Shown piece after piece: positions 1 through 8,774 of a stretch of 52,430 nucleotides of DNA. Under the pieces are notes generated by a model. It made no database searches and was not told the DNA's origin. It saw nothing but the letters and a program-made list of their open reading frames with translations. Each line of letters starts with the position of its first letter. The first letter of the stretch is position 1. The translations under genes and the position numbers were made by a program. Source of the stretch: an uncultured SAR86 cluster bacterium (GTDB taxonomy: Bacteria; Pseudomonadota; Gammaproteobacteria; Magnimaribacterales; D2472); NCBI GenBank assembly GCA_902605165.1, contig CACLBJ010000006.1, forward strand, positions 1-52,430. The letters run 5' to 3'.

Positions 1-25
1 CCAAATTTAAATAAAAGAGAATTAA

Positions 26-637
26 ATGTTTGAACATTATCTTAATATTTTCATCAATACAGTCTTTATTGAGAATATAGCTTTATCATTGTTTTTAGGG
101 ATGTGCACCTTTTTAGCTATATCAAAGAAAATTGATGCAGCATTTGGTTTAGGAATAGCCGTTATAGTTGTGTGTGCTATTACAGTACCTTTAAATAATC
201 TAATTTATAACTATATATTAAGGGAAGGTGCTCTTACTTGGGCAGGCTTACCAAATACAAACTTAGAGTTTGTTGAATTAATTAGTTATATAGGAGTAAT
301 AGCTGCAGCAGTTCAGATTTTAGAAATGTTTTTAGATAGATATATACCTGCTTTATATAATGCACTTGGAGTATTTTTACCTCTAATTACAGTTAATTGT
401 GCAATATTAGGCGCTTCTTTGTTTATGGTAGAAAAGGACTTGATGTTTACTGAAAGCATTGCTTATGGTCTTGGTGCAGGTGTCGGCTGGGCAATGGCTA
501 TTGTAATACTTGCAGGAATTAGAGAAAAATTAAAGTACTCTGATATTCCTGAAGGACTTAAAGGTCTTGGTATGACTTTCATAATAGTGGGTTTAATGAG
601 TTTTGGTTTCATGTCATTTGGCGGAATATCTTTATAG
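26..637 (+). CDS. nqrE: Na+-translocating NADH:quinone reductase subunit E
   Basis: This is an integral membrane subunit of the sodium-pumping NADH:ubiquinone oxidoreductase. With NqrD it forms the core that binds an iron centre between the flavins of NqrF and NqrC. The 203-residue protein has about six hydrophobic helices and the family landmarks [11 protein letters not shown] near residue 25, [10 protein letters not shown] near 95, [12 protein letters not shown] near 120 and [11 protein letters not shown] near 160. The conserved cysteines lie in the GMCTF and VNCAI helices. Length matches the family (about 200). A purine-rich AAGAGA lies 7 bases before the ATG. Bases 1-25 should hold the 3' end of nqrD; one frame ([10 protein letters not shown]) runs to a TGA at 31-33, the other two stop at 8-10 and 12-14, and I cannot choose. 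nqrF follows after 10 bases, so the genes are one operon. Confidence 0.96.
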   Translation: MFEHYLNIFINTVFIENIALSLFLGMCTFLAISKKIDAAFGLGIAVIVVCAITVPLNNLIYNYILREGALTWAGLPNTNLEFVELISYIGVIAAAVQILEMFLDRYIPALYNALGVFLPLITVNCAILGASLFMVEKDLMFTESIAYGLGAGVGWAMAIVILAGIREKLKYSDIPEGLKGLGMTFIIVGLMSFGFMSFGGISL

Positions 638-647
638 GAGTATTTAA

Positions 648-1868
648 ATGGATTTAGTGCTAGGAGTTGTTTCATTTACAGGCATAGTTTTACTTCTTGT
701 GGTTGTAATTCTTCTTGCAAGAAGTCAATTAGTTGCTTCAGGAAATGTCTTAATTACAATCAATGGTGATGAAGAAAATAAACTTGAAGTACAAACAGGG
801 TCAAAACTTCTTCAGACATTAGCAGATAACAAAATTTTTCTTTCTTCTGCTTGTGGAGGTGGTGGAACATGTAGTCAATGTAAATGTCAGATCCTCGAGG
901 GAGGTGGTTCAATACTTCCTACCGAAGAAAGTCATTTTAATGCTAAAGAAAAAAATGATGGCTGGAGATTGTCATGTCAGGTTGCTGTAAAAAATGATTT
1001 AAAAATAACAGTCCCTGATGATGTTTTTGGTGTGAAGGAGTGGGAATGTGAGGTTGTCTCTAATGATAATGTCGCAACTTTTATTAAGGAGCTAATTTTA
1101 AAATTACCGGAAGGTGAGAATGTTGACTTCAGAGCTGGTGGATACGTTCAACTTGAAGCACCTGAATATAAAATAGATTATAAGGATTTTGATATTGATA
1201 ATGAATATCATGAAGATTGGGATAGATTTAAGATTTGGGACAATAAAGCTGTAAATAATGAGCCAATTATAAGAGCATACTCAATGGCAAATTATCCTGA
1301 AGAGAAGGGAGTACTTAAATTTAATATAAGAATAGCATCACCGCCTCCTGGAAGCGATTTTCCTCCAGGTTTAATGTCGTCCTGGGTTTTTAACTTGAAA
1401 GCTGGGGATAAGGTAAAAGTATTTGGTCCATTTGGTGAATTTTTTGCGAAAGAAACTCCAAATGAAATGGTTTTTGTTGGGGGTGGCGCAGGTATGGCTC
1501 CAATGAGAGCACATATATTTGATCAACTTCTTCGTATCAATACTAATAGAAAGATAACATTTTGGTATGGAGCAAGAAGTTTAAAGGAAATGTTCTATGT
1601 TGATGAGTTTGATAAATTAGATAATGACAATGAAAACTTTTCATGGCATGTTGCTCTCTCAGATCCAATACCTGAAGATAACTGGAATGGAGATACCGGA
1701 TTTATTCACCAGGTTTTATTTGATAATTATTTAAAGAATCATCCAGCTCCTGAAGATTGTGAATATTATTTATGTGGTCCGCCAATGATGAATAAGGCTG
1801 TCATAGATATGCTTTTAGATCTTGGTGTTGAAAAAGAAAATATTGCTCTGGATGATTTTGGCGGTTAG
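648..1868 (+). CDS. nqrF: Na+-translocating NADH:quinone reductase subunit F (NADH-oxidising)
   Basis: NqrF takes electrons from NADH and passes them through FAD and a [2Fe-2S] cluster into the sodium pump. The sequence shows one N-terminal membrane helix (about residues 3-25), a plant-type ferredoxin domain with cluster ligands C69, C75, C78 and C110, an FAD domain with the R-A-Y-S motif, and an NADH-binding domain with a [11 protein letters not shown] motif and a CGPPMMNKA motif near the end. It ends in the family-typical L-D-D-F-G-G. The length of 406 residues is normal. AGGAG lies 9 bases before the ATG. The stop codon is followed at once by apbE, the enzyme that flavinylates the NqrB and NqrC subunits. 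Confidence 0.97.
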   Translation: MDLVLGVVSFTGIVLLLVVVILLARSQLVASGNVLITINGDEENKLEVQTGSKLLQTLADNKIFLSSACGGGGTCSQCKCQILEGGGSILPTEESHFNAKEKNDGWRLSCQVAVKNDLKITVPDDVFGVKEWECEVVSNDNVATFIKELILKLPEGENVDFRAGGYVQLEAPEYKIDYKDFDIDNEYHEDWDRFKIWDNKAVNNEPIIRAYSMANYPEEKGVLKFNIRIASPPPGSDFPPGLMSSWVFNLKAGDKVKVFGPFGEFFAKETPNEMVFVGGGAGMAPMRAHIFDQLLRINTNRKITFWYGARSLKEMFYVDEFDKLDNDNENFSWHVALSDPIPEDNWNGDTGFIHQVLFDNYLKNHPAPEDCEYYLCGPPMMNKAVIDMLLDLGVEKENIALDDFGG

Positions 1869-1873
1869 TTATC

Positions 1874-2872
1874 ATTACAAGATCAAATATTTCTAAGTTT
1901 ATAGCTCTCGTTGTTGGCTTAATATGCATCTATTTTGCCTACGATTACAATCAAAAGAATAATTATTCTTACCAAGGAAAAATCTATGGAACTTATTGGA
2001 AAATATCTTCTAGGGAATTTATTAATCAACAATATATTGACGAAATTGAGAATATTCTTAGTGCAATTGATTTAATTGCATCAAATTACAAAAAAAATTC
2101 TGAAGTTAATAAGTTAAATTTTTATGACACCAATGTAGAGTTTTTTTTATCAAATGATTTATATGAAATTTTTAAGATAGCTTTTGATGTATCTGATAAA
2201 ACAGATGGGGTATATGATATAACAGTCGGCTCTGTTGTTAATAATCTTGGTTTTGGACCTGATTTGTTTCTAGAAAATAAATATACTTTTGAGCCATATG
2301 AAAAGAAGTTTTCATTCGATGAAAATAATAAAACTGTTACAAAGTATAAAGATATAGTTTTTGATTTGTCTTCTGTGGCTAAAGGTTACGCTGTTGATGC
2401 AATTTCTGATTATCTATTAGCAAATAACTTTAATAACTATCTAATTGATATTGGCGGTGAAATTGCAGCTAATGGTTTTTCAAAAAGTGGTTTTTGGACT
2501 ATTGGTATACAGGATCCACAATCTCTTCAACAAAATGTATCCTTTACTGTCCCTAACTCAAATAAATTCATTGGTGTAGCAACATCTGGTGATTATTTAA
2601 ATTTCAAATATGTTGATGGTGAGATTATTTCACATTCTATAGATCCCAGAATTATTAAGTCCAAGGATAACAACGTTCTGTCTGTAACAGTATTAGATGA
2701 TTCTTCAGTCGGTCGCGCTGATGCATTTGCTACTGCTTTTAATGTTATGTCTCTTGATGAATCTATTAAGTTATCAGAATCACTTGATTTAAAAATTAAA
2801 ATAATTTATCTAAGTGATGGTTATATTAAGTTTTTTGAATCAAAATCATGGCAAAATATAAACTATGAGTGA
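1874..2872 (+). CDS. apbE: FAD:protein FMN transferase ApbE (probable ATT/ATC start)
   Basis: ApbE attaches FMN to threonines of NqrB and NqrC and is needed to mature the NQR complex. The frame is open from the end of nqrF and gives about 332 residues, the usual size. Seen in order: an N-terminal hydrophobic anchor (FIALVVGLICIYFAY), then GTYWKIS, a Y-K-K-N-S-E-V-N-K-L-N segment, the TVGS..N.LGFGP region, SSVAKGYAVD, IDIGGEIAANG, ATSGDY, a SHSIDPR motif, and ADAFATAFNVM near the C-terminus. No in-frame ATG, GTG or TTG exists before the TTG at 2264, which would remove the first 130 residues of the domain. ATT at 1874 or ATC at 1871, 9 and 6 bases after a GGCGG at 1860-1864, are the best start candidates, so the exact start is uncertain. 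The stop overlaps nqrM. Confidence 0.85.
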   Translation: MTRSNISKFIALVVGLICIYFAYDYNQKNNYSYQGKIYGTYWKISSREFINQQYIDEIENILSAIDLIASNYKKNSEVNKLNFYDTNVEFFLSNDLYEIFKIAFDVSDKTDGVYDITVGSVVNNLGFGPDLFLENKYTFEPYEKKFSFDENNKTVTKYKDIVFDLSSVAKGYAVDAISDYLLANNFNNYLIDIGGEIAANGFSKSGFWTIGIQDPQSLQQNVSFTVPNSNKFIGVATSGDYLNFKYVDGEIISHSIDPRIIKSKDNNVLSVTVLDDSSVGRADAFATAFNVMSLDESIKLSESLDLKIKIIYLSDGYIKFFESKSWQNINYE

Positions 2873-3047
2873 AATATTAGTTGGAACTCTTGTTTTTGCA
2901 CTTGCAATTTGTGGTCTTGCAATTGGTTTTATACTAAATAATAAGCCTTTGGAAGGATCTTGTGGTGGTCTCTCATCATTTGAGGAAGGAGCACCATGTG
3001 AGTTTTGTGGTAAAGAGCAGGGTGATTGTCTTAAAACTGATTCATAG
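2865..3047 (+). CDS. nqrM: Na+-NQR maturation protein NqrM
   Basis: NqrM is a small membrane protein required to mature NQR, thought to deliver or insert the iron centre held by NqrD and NqrE. The 60-residue protein has one N-terminal membrane helix (LVGTLVFALAICGLAIGFIL) followed by a cysteine-rich tail with SCGG, CEFCG and GDC motifs, exactly the family layout (formerly DUF539). Its start overlaps the last 8 bases of apbE, giving translational coupling. The 3' end overlaps the convergent isocitrate lyase gene by 17 bases, so the two transcripts are antisense at their ends. Confidence 0.93.
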   Translation: MSEILVGTLVFALAICGLAIGFILNNKPLEGSCGGLSSFEEGAPCEFCGKEQGDCLKTDS

Positions 3048-4614
3048 TATTGTCTTTACCAGCTGCTTTTAGAGCAGCTTCTCCAGCAAAGTATTCCTTA
3101 TGATCATCGCCCATATCAGATCCTGCCATATTTTGGTGCTTAACACACGCTATCCCTTGTCTAATCTCTTGTCTTTGAACATTTTTGACATAGCCTAACA
3201 TTCCATCATCTCCAAAATATGCTTTAGCTAAGTTATCTGTTGATAGAGCAGCAGTATGATAGGTAGGAAGTGTTATTAAGTGATGGAATATACCTGCTTC
3301 TTTTGCTGCATCAGCCTGGAATGTTCTTATTTTTTCATCAGCTTCTTTAGCTAGATCTGTTGAATCATATTTTTCATTCATTAATTCATTTCTTTTATAT
3401 TGAGTCAAATCTTTACCCTTAGATTCCCAATTATCAAATACTTGTTGTCTAAAATTAAGTGTCCAATTAAATGATGGGCTATTGTTGTAAACAAGTTTTG
3501 CGTTCGGGACAACTTTTTTGATTTCATTCATCATTTCAGCAATTTGACCAATATGTGGTTTTTCTGTCTCAATCCAAATTAAATCAGCTCCACTTTGAAG
3601 ACTTGTAATGGAGTCTAAGATACATCTTGCTTCACCTGTACCTTCCTTAAATTTATAAAGATTTGATGGTAACCTTTTTGGTCTAACAATTTTTCCATGA
3701 TGATTAATCATTACATCTCCATGTTTTATATCTGTTTCATTAACTTCTTCTGTATCTAAGAAAGAGTTATATTGATCGCCTAAGTCTCCAACTTCTTTTG
3801 TTATAGCTATTCTTGCAGTTAAACCTGCTCCGAGAGAATCGGTTCTGGCTACAATAACACCGTCCTCAACACCTAGTTCTAGGAAGGCATATCTAACAGC
3901 ATTAATTTTTGCTAAAAATTCAGCATGAGGAACAGTAACCTTGCCATCTTGATGACCGCACTGTTTTTCATCAGATACTTGGTTTTCAATTTGAATTGCA
4001 CATGCTCCTGCCTCTATCATTTGCTTAGCCATTAAGTAAGTTGCTTCCTCATTACCAAATCCTGCATCTATATCGGCTATTATTGGCACTACATGGGTTT
4101 GGTAATTATCGATTTGATTTATAATTTCATTTCTCTGCTTTTCATCACTTGTTTTATCTAGTTCTCTAAACAGTCCAGCAAGTTCTCTAGCGTCAGCTTG
4201 TCTTAGGAACGTATAAAGTTCGTTTATTAGACTTGCAACAGAGGTTTTCTCATGCATTGATTGATCAGGTAATGGCCCAAACTGTGATCTAAGAGCTGCT
4301 ATCATCCACCCAGATAGATAAAGGTATTTTTTATCATTAGTATCAAAATGTTTTTTTATAGAAATGAGTTTCTGTTGTCCTATAAAACCATGCCAACAAC
4401 CTAGAGATTGTGTATATTTTGATGAATCATTATCATAATCATCCATATCTTTTCTCATAATTGAAGCATTATATTTAGCTATCTCAATTCCAGATTTAAA
4501 TCTATTTTGAAGCTGCATTCTTGCAACATATTCAGGATTTATTGATCCCCATGAAGAATTCTTAAACTTATTAGAATTTTTAATTTCGTTTACAAGATCG
4601 CTATATTTTTTCAT
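3031..4614 (-). CDS. aceA: Isocitrate lyase (long form)
   Basis: Isocitrate lyase splits isocitrate into succinate and glyoxylate, the first step of the glyoxylate shunt used on acetate and fatty acids. The catalytic motif KQCGH is present with the active-site cysteine at residue 219. An acidic metal-binding region (I-A-D-I-D-A-G-F-G-N) and the NNSPSFNW segment follow the family. At 527 residues it belongs to the longer class seen in Pseudomonas rather than the 434-residue E. coli form. A GAGGT ribosome site lies just before the ATG. No malate synthase is in the window. Isocitrate dehydrogenase, the competing enzyme, is encoded about 2.6 kb away on the other strand. Confidence 0.96.
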   Translation of the reverse strand: MKKYSDLVNEIKNSNKFKNSSWGSINPEYVARMQLQNRFKSGIEIAKYNASIMRKDMDDYDNDSSKYTQSLGCWHGFIGQQKLISIKKHFDTNDKKYLYLSGWMIAALRSQFGPLPDQSMHEKTSVASLINELYTFLRQADARELAGLFRELDKTSDEKQRNEIINQIDNYQTHVVPIIADIDAGFGNEEATYLMAKQMIEAGACAIQIENQVSDEKQCGHQDGKVTVPHAEFLAKINAVRYAFLELGVEDGVIVARTDSLGAGLTARIAITKEVGDLGDQYNSFLDTEEVNETDIKHGDVMINHHGKIVRPKRLPSNLYKFKEGTGEARCILDSITSLQSGADLIWIETEKPHIGQIAEMMNEIKKVVPNAKLVYNNSPSFNWTLNFRQQVFDNWESKGKDLTQYKRNELMNEKYDSTDLAKEADEKIRTFQADAAKEAGIFHHLITLPTYHTAALSTDNLAKAYFGDDGMLGYVKNVQRQEIRQGIACVKHQNMAGSDMGDDHKEYFAGEAALKAAGKDNTMNQF

Positions 4615-4669
4615 ATTGATACCTCAAAAGGTTTTCCATAATAATATTTTATATTTAAAATTTAAACAC

Positions 4670-6016
4670 TTATTTAAGTTTTGCTGCAATGCCTATGTAA
4701 TTTCTAGGAGTTAGTTTTATTAAGTATTGTTTGTTCTTGGGTGAAATATCAAGGCCATCTATAAATTCTAAATATTTTTCCTGGTTAAGATTTTTACCCC
4801 TTGTTAAGTTTTTAAGTTGCTCATAAGCATTTTCTATATTTTCCAAGCGCATTATTGTTTGAACAGCTTCACTTAAAACAGCCCAGTTATTATCAAGCTC
4901 TTCATTTATTTTATTATTGTTCGGAGTTATTTTATTCAATCCTTTTAAAGTTGATTTATAAGATATTACAGAATATCCAAACGCAGCTCCTATATTTCTT
5001 AGTGTGGTTGAATCACTTAAATCTCTTTGCATTCTTGATATTGGAAGTTTCTCAGCAAAAAAATTAAGCATTGAGTTAGCTAATCCAATGTTCCCCTCTG
5101 AATTTTCAAAATCTATAGGATTAACTTTATGAGGCATTGTTGATGATCCAACCTCATTCTTTATTGGTTTTAGAATAAAAATATCATTAGCAATATACAT
5201 CCACATATCATTATTTAGGTCATTTACAATATTGTTAACTCGTATAAGAGCATGACATGTTTCAGCAATCCAATCATGGGGCTCAATTTGTGTTGTGACT
5301 ACATTGTGCTTAACTTTAAACTTCTTAATAAATTTTGTTGCTATGTTAACCGGATCTCTTTTTTGGTTAGCTAAAAGAATTGTGTGATAGTTTCCAGTAG
5401 CTCCACCCCATTTGGCCATAGGATTTATACTTTTTAGCTGATCTATTTGTCTTTGTAGTCTCTTATTAAATACAAGTATTTCTTTGCCCAGACTAGAGGG
5501 TGACGCAGGCTGCCCATGAGTTCTTGCTAAAAATGATATTTTCTTATATTTGGATGCTAACGATTTTATTTGTTTGTTTAAGGCATTTATTGAAATAATT
5601 GTTTCATCTTTTATTTCTCTGATCATTAGTGCATAAGAAAGAGAATTAACATCCTCTGAGGTTAAACCCAAATGAACATAAGGAATAAATTTTTCGAGTC
5701 TATTTTTCTTAAAATGATCATTTATAAAATATTCAACAGCTTTAACATCATGATTTGTTTTATTTTCAATAGATTTAATTTTTCTTGCATATGATTGATC
5801 AAAATCATTTTTAAATTTATTAATTTTTTTAACATCAGTCTTTGATATTTTTATAGTTTTATAAAAACTTTCATTTAGAACAAATAAAAGCCATTCGATT
5901 TCAATAATAAATCTTTTTTGAATGAGAGCTTTTTCGTTAAAAAGTTGAGTAATCTCAGAAATTTTATTTGAATATCTCCCATCTAACGGAGATAAATTAT
6001 TTATAGAGTTTTTCAC
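4670..6016 (-). CDS. purB: Adenylosuccinate lyase
   Basis: PurB acts twice in purine synthesis, releasing fumarate from SAICAR and from adenylosuccinate. The 448-residue protein (E. coli 456) starts with the typical S-P-L-D-G-R-Y, has T-S-E-D-V-N-S near residue 120, ARTHGQPASP near 165, and the flexible catalytic signature SSTMPHKVNP at 291-300, whose first serines include the catalytic base. The start codon is GTG at 6016; no good Shine-Dalgarno is visible, but the gene begins only 8 bases after mnmA and is likely read from the same transcript. In many gammaproteobacteria hflD lies between mnmA and purB; it is missing here. Confidence 0.97.
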   Translation of the reverse strand: MKNSINNLSPLDGRYSNKISEITQLFNEKALIQKRFIIEIEWLLFVLNESFYKTIKISKTDVKKINKFKNDFDQSYARKIKSIENKTNHDVKAVEYFINDHFKKNRLEKFIPYVHLGLTSEDVNSLSYALMIREIKDETIISINALNKQIKSLASKYKKISFLARTHGQPASPSSLGKEILVFNKRLQRQIDQLKSINPMAKWGGATGNYHTILLANQKRDPVNIATKFIKKFKVKHNVVTTQIEPHDWIAETCHALIRVNNIVNDLNNDMWMYIANDIFILKPIKNEVGSSTMPHKVNPIDFENSEGNIGLANSMLNFFAEKLPISRMQRDLSDSTTLRNIGAAFGYSVISYKSTLKGLNKITPNNNKINEELDNNWAVLSEAVQTIMRLENIENAYEQLKNLTRGKNLNQEKYLEFIDGLDISPKNKQYLIKLTPRNYIGIAAKLK

Positions 6017-6024
6017 ATTTGTAA

Positions 6025-7110
6025 TTATAAATCATTATTTCTAGCTTCTATAACACCACCACCTAAACATAAGTTATCTTTATAAAAGACAGCTGATTGG
6101 CCAGGCGCTACACCCCGTATTTCTTTTTCAAATTTAACATTAATTCTTTCATTAAATTCAACTTTACATTTAACTGGTTTATGTCGATGTCTGATTTGAA
6201 CTAAGCACTCTAAATCTTTGCAGTTTTCGAACTCATTAATCCAATGTATCCTATCAAGTAAAATACTTTCTGTATAAAGAAGCTGATTGTCTACACCTTG
6301 ACAAACATATATCTCATTTTTAGCTATATTTTTTCCATAAACATACCAAGGTAGCTCATCTGTATCTTTTATACCGCCAATACCAAGCCCTTGTCTTTGT
6401 CCAATAGTGTATAGAACAGATCCATTATGTTCTCCGATTACATCATTATCAGTATTTAAAATATTACCTTTTTTGAATTTAATAAATCTATTTAAAAAGT
6501 CTCTTAAATTCTTCTCACCCACAAAACATATCCCCACTGAATCTTTTTTAGAATGTATATTTAAGTTTAGTTCTTTTGCTATATCTCTAACCTCAGATTT
6601 ATAGAGGCCAGAAAGAGGAAAAATGGTTTTACTAAATTCTTTAGAACTAACCTCATGAAGGAAATAAGTTTGGTCTTTATTTACATCTTTAGATCTGTAT
6701 AGTTTTGCCTCTCCATTATTATTTTCAACTTTTGCATAATGTCCTGTAGCTATAAAGTCAGCTCCTATCTTTAAAGCATAGTCATAAAAAGATTTAAACT
6801 TTATTTCTCTATTACATAAGATATCTGGATTAGGAGTACGTCCTTTTTTATGTTCTGATAGAAATTGCTTAAAAACTCTATCCCAATAATCGTCAGAAAA
6901 GTTTGCTTTATGAAGAGGGATATCAAGTATATCGCAAACTTCCGAAGCATCTTGAAAATCAATTTCTGATGAACATACTTCACCTGGTTCAGATTGCCAA
7001 TTTTTCATAAATAATCCAATTACGTTAAATCCCTGTTTTTTTAATAGATATGCAGAAACAGATGAATCTACTCCACCAGACATACCTACAACTACTGTTT
7101 TATTGGACAT
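6025..7110 (-). CDS. mnmA: tRNA-specific 2-thiouridylase MnmA
   Basis: MnmA puts the 2-thio group on the wobble uridine of tRNA-Lys, tRNA-Glu and tRNA-Gln. Seen: the N-terminal PP-loop GMSGGVDSS (residues 9-17) that adenylates the uridine, the first catalytic cysteine C99 in N-P-D-I-L-C-N, and the second, C195, in VGICFVGE, which carries the persulfide. The C-terminal beta-barrel region has IGQRQGLGIGG and APGQSAVFY. The length of 361 residues is normal. It is the first gene of the mnmA-purB pair and is divergent from icd, with an 85-base gap that must hold both promoters. Confidence 0.97.
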   Translation of the reverse strand: MSNKTVVVGMSGGVDSSVSAYLLKKQGFNVIGLFMKNWQSEPGEVCSSEIDFQDASEVCDILDIPLHKANFSDDYWDRVFKQFLSEHKKGRTPNPDILCNREIKFKSFYDYALKIGADFIATGHYAKVENNNGEAKLYRSKDVNKDQTYFLHEVSSKEFSKTIFPLSGLYKSEVRDIAKELNLNIHSKKDSVGICFVGEKNLRDFLNRFIKFKKGNILNTDNDVIGEHNGSVLYTIGQRQGLGIGGIKDTDELPWYVYGKNIAKNEIYVCQGVDNQLLYTESILLDRIHWINEFENCKDLECLVQIRHRHKPVKCKVEFNERINVKFEKEIRGVAPGQSAVFYKDNLCLGGGVIEARNNDL

Positions 7111-7151
7111 ATTTATTTAATATTATCTCTTAAAATAATTTTAATAAGGAG

Positions 7152-7157
7152 TATAAT
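7152..7157 (+). promoter_or_regulatory. Candidate -10 element for icd
   Basis: A perfect TATAAT lies 39 bases before the chosen icd start, in the divergent mnmA/icd gap. The hexamer at the -35 distance (about 7128-7134, TCTTAAA) is poor, and AT-rich DNA yields such matches often, so this is a candidate only. Confidence 0.35.
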
Positions 7158-7195
7158 TTGCAACACAAAATTTGTTAAATATTAAAGGATATAAA

Positions 7196-8449
7196 TTGAG
7201 TTATAAAAATATAAAAATTCCTGAATCAGGTGAAAAAATAACATTAAATAATGGAATCTTAACGGTTCCTAATAATCCTATAATTCCATTTATAGAAGGT
7301 GATGGAATTGGTTCGGATATAACACCGGCAATGATAGATGTTGTAAATGCATCAGTTAAAAAGGCCTATGGTGAAGAAAAATCTATATCTTGGATGGAAA
7401 TATATTGTGGTGAAAAATCTACTAAGGTCTATGGTAAAGATGAATGGTTGCCTGAAGAAACTCTAGATGCACTTCGTGAATATGTTGTCAGCATTAAGGG
7501 ACCCTTAACTACACCAGTTGGAGGCGGGATTAGATCATTAAATGTTTCATTAAGGCAGATACTTGATCTGTATGTATGCTTGCGACCTGTTAGATGGTTT
7601 ACTGGAGTTCCTAGTCCAGTAAAAAGTCCTGGAGATGTCGACATGGTTATTTTCAGAGAAAACTCAGAAGATATATATGCAGGAGTTGAGTTTGCTTCTG
7701 ATTCAAAAGAATCAGCTGAATTAGTAAAAATACTTCAAGATAAATTCAATGTTGACCAAATAAGATTCCCACAAAATGTTGGATTGGGTGTTAAACCAAT
7801 TTCAGAAGAGGGTACAAAAAGACTGGTAAAGAGAGCATTTGAATATGCTATTGAACATGATAGATCTTCAGTTACTTTAGTTCATAAAGGAAATATTATG
7901 AAATTTACTGAAGGCGCTTTTAGAGACTGGGGATATGAACTATGCAGAGAAGGATTTGAAGGTGATGATCTTGATGGCGGTCCATGGCACTATTTTATTA
8001 ATCCTAATAATGGAAGAAAAATAATAGTTAAAGACGTTATCTGTGATGCTTTTTTACAGCAAATACTTTTAAGACCTAGAGAATATGATGTTATTGCAAC
8101 TATGAATCTAAATGGTGATTATCTTTCAGATGCATTAGCTGCAATGGTTGGAGGTATTGGTATTGCTCCTGGTGCAAATATTGGTGATGAAGCTGCAATG
8201 TTTGAAGCTACTCATGGAACTGCCCCGAAATATGCTGGATTAGATAAAGTTAATCCATTATCTTTAATTCTTTCTGCTGAAATGATGCTTAGACATATAA
8301 ATTGGAATGAAGCAGCAGATCTATTAATTAACTCAATTGAGAAAACTATTCAAGACAGATATGTTACCTATGATTTTGAGAGGTTAATGGATGATGCATC
8401 ACTTGTTTCTTGCTCAGGCTTTGCAAAAGAGATGATCAAAAGAATGTAA
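7196..8449 (+). CDS. icd: Isocitrate dehydrogenase (NADP+)
   Basis: Icd oxidatively decarboxylates isocitrate to 2-oxoglutarate in the TCA cycle. The protein matches E. coli Icd throughout: [12 protein letters not shown] near the N-terminus, the substrate and regulatory loop [10 protein letters not shown], a [11 protein letters not shown] segment, [25 protein letters not shown] and [12 protein letters not shown] start it at the TTG at 7196, because AAAGGA lies 6 bases upstream and this gives 417 residues, one more than E. coli. An earlier in-frame TTG at 7172 adds eight residues with no family match and no ribosome site. The loop serine that is phosphorylated by AceK in enteric bacteria is conserved, but no aceK is in the window. 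Confidence 0.96.
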   Translation: MSYKNIKIPESGEKITLNNGILTVPNNPIIPFIEGDGIGSDITPAMIDVVNASVKKAYGEEKSISWMEIYCGEKSTKVYGKDEWLPEETLDALREYVVSIKGPLTTPVGGGIRSLNVSLRQILDLYVCLRPVRWFTGVPSPVKSPGDVDMVIFRENSEDIYAGVEFASDSKESAELVKILQDKFNVDQIRFPQNVGLGVKPISEEGTKRLVKRAFEYAIEHDRSSVTLVHKGNIMKFTEGAFRDWGYELCREGFEGDDLDGGPWHYFINPNNGRKIIVKDVICDAFLQQILLRPREYDVIATMNLNGDYLSDALAAMVGGIGIAPGANIGDEAAMFEATHGTAPKYAGLDKVNPLSLILSAEMMLRHINWNEAADLLINSIEKTIQDRYVTYDFERLMDDASLVSCSGFAKEMIKRM

Positions 8450-8457
8450 AGAATTAA

Positions 8458-8772
8458 ATGTCTGATATTGCATCATTTAAAAATAAATCCCAAGAGCTAA
8501 AACCAAAAACAAAAAAACCTCCCATGTTTGATGTCATTTTATTAAATGATGATTTTACACCTATGGATTTTGTTGTTTATGTTTTAAAAGAAATTTTTAA
8601 TCATACAGATCAAGCGGCTAACGAAATTATGCTAAAAGTTCATAATGAAGGCCAAGCATCATGTGGAATATTTTCAAAAGATTTAGCAGAAACAAAATCT
8701 TATGAAGTTAATAACCTTGCTAAAATTAATGATCATCCATTGATTAGTATAGTAAAACCAATTTATGATTAG
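8458..8772 (+). CDS. clpS: ATP-dependent Clp protease adaptor ClpS
   Basis: ClpS binds N-degron substrates (proteins starting with bulky hydrophobic residues) and hands them to ClpAP. The 104-residue protein has a disordered N-terminal tail and the conserved core: V-I-L-L-N-D-D-F-T-P-M-D-F-V, VLKEIFNH, AANEIMLKVHNEG and the A-E-T-K strand near residue 80. The N-D-D-F-T-P-M-D-F segment forms the N-degron pocket. It starts 8 bases after icd and is followed by clpA after 2 bases, the standard clpS-clpA pair. Confidence 0.97.
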   Translation: MSDIASFKNKSQELKPKTKKPPMFDVILLNDDFTPMDFVVYVLKEIFNHTDQAANEIMLKVHNEGQASCGIFSKDLAETKSYEVNNLAKINDHPLISIVKPIYD

Positions 8773-8774
8773 GT

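Noticed and set aside
2264-2872. apbE starting at the TTG at 2264 (202 residues)
   Set aside because: It would drop about 130 residues that match the ApbE family and leave almost 400 bases of open, family-matching frame unexplained.
7172-7195. Upstream TTG start for icd
   Set aside because: The extra eight residues have no family match and no ribosome site; the TTG at 7196 has AAAGGA 6 bases upstream and gives the expected length.
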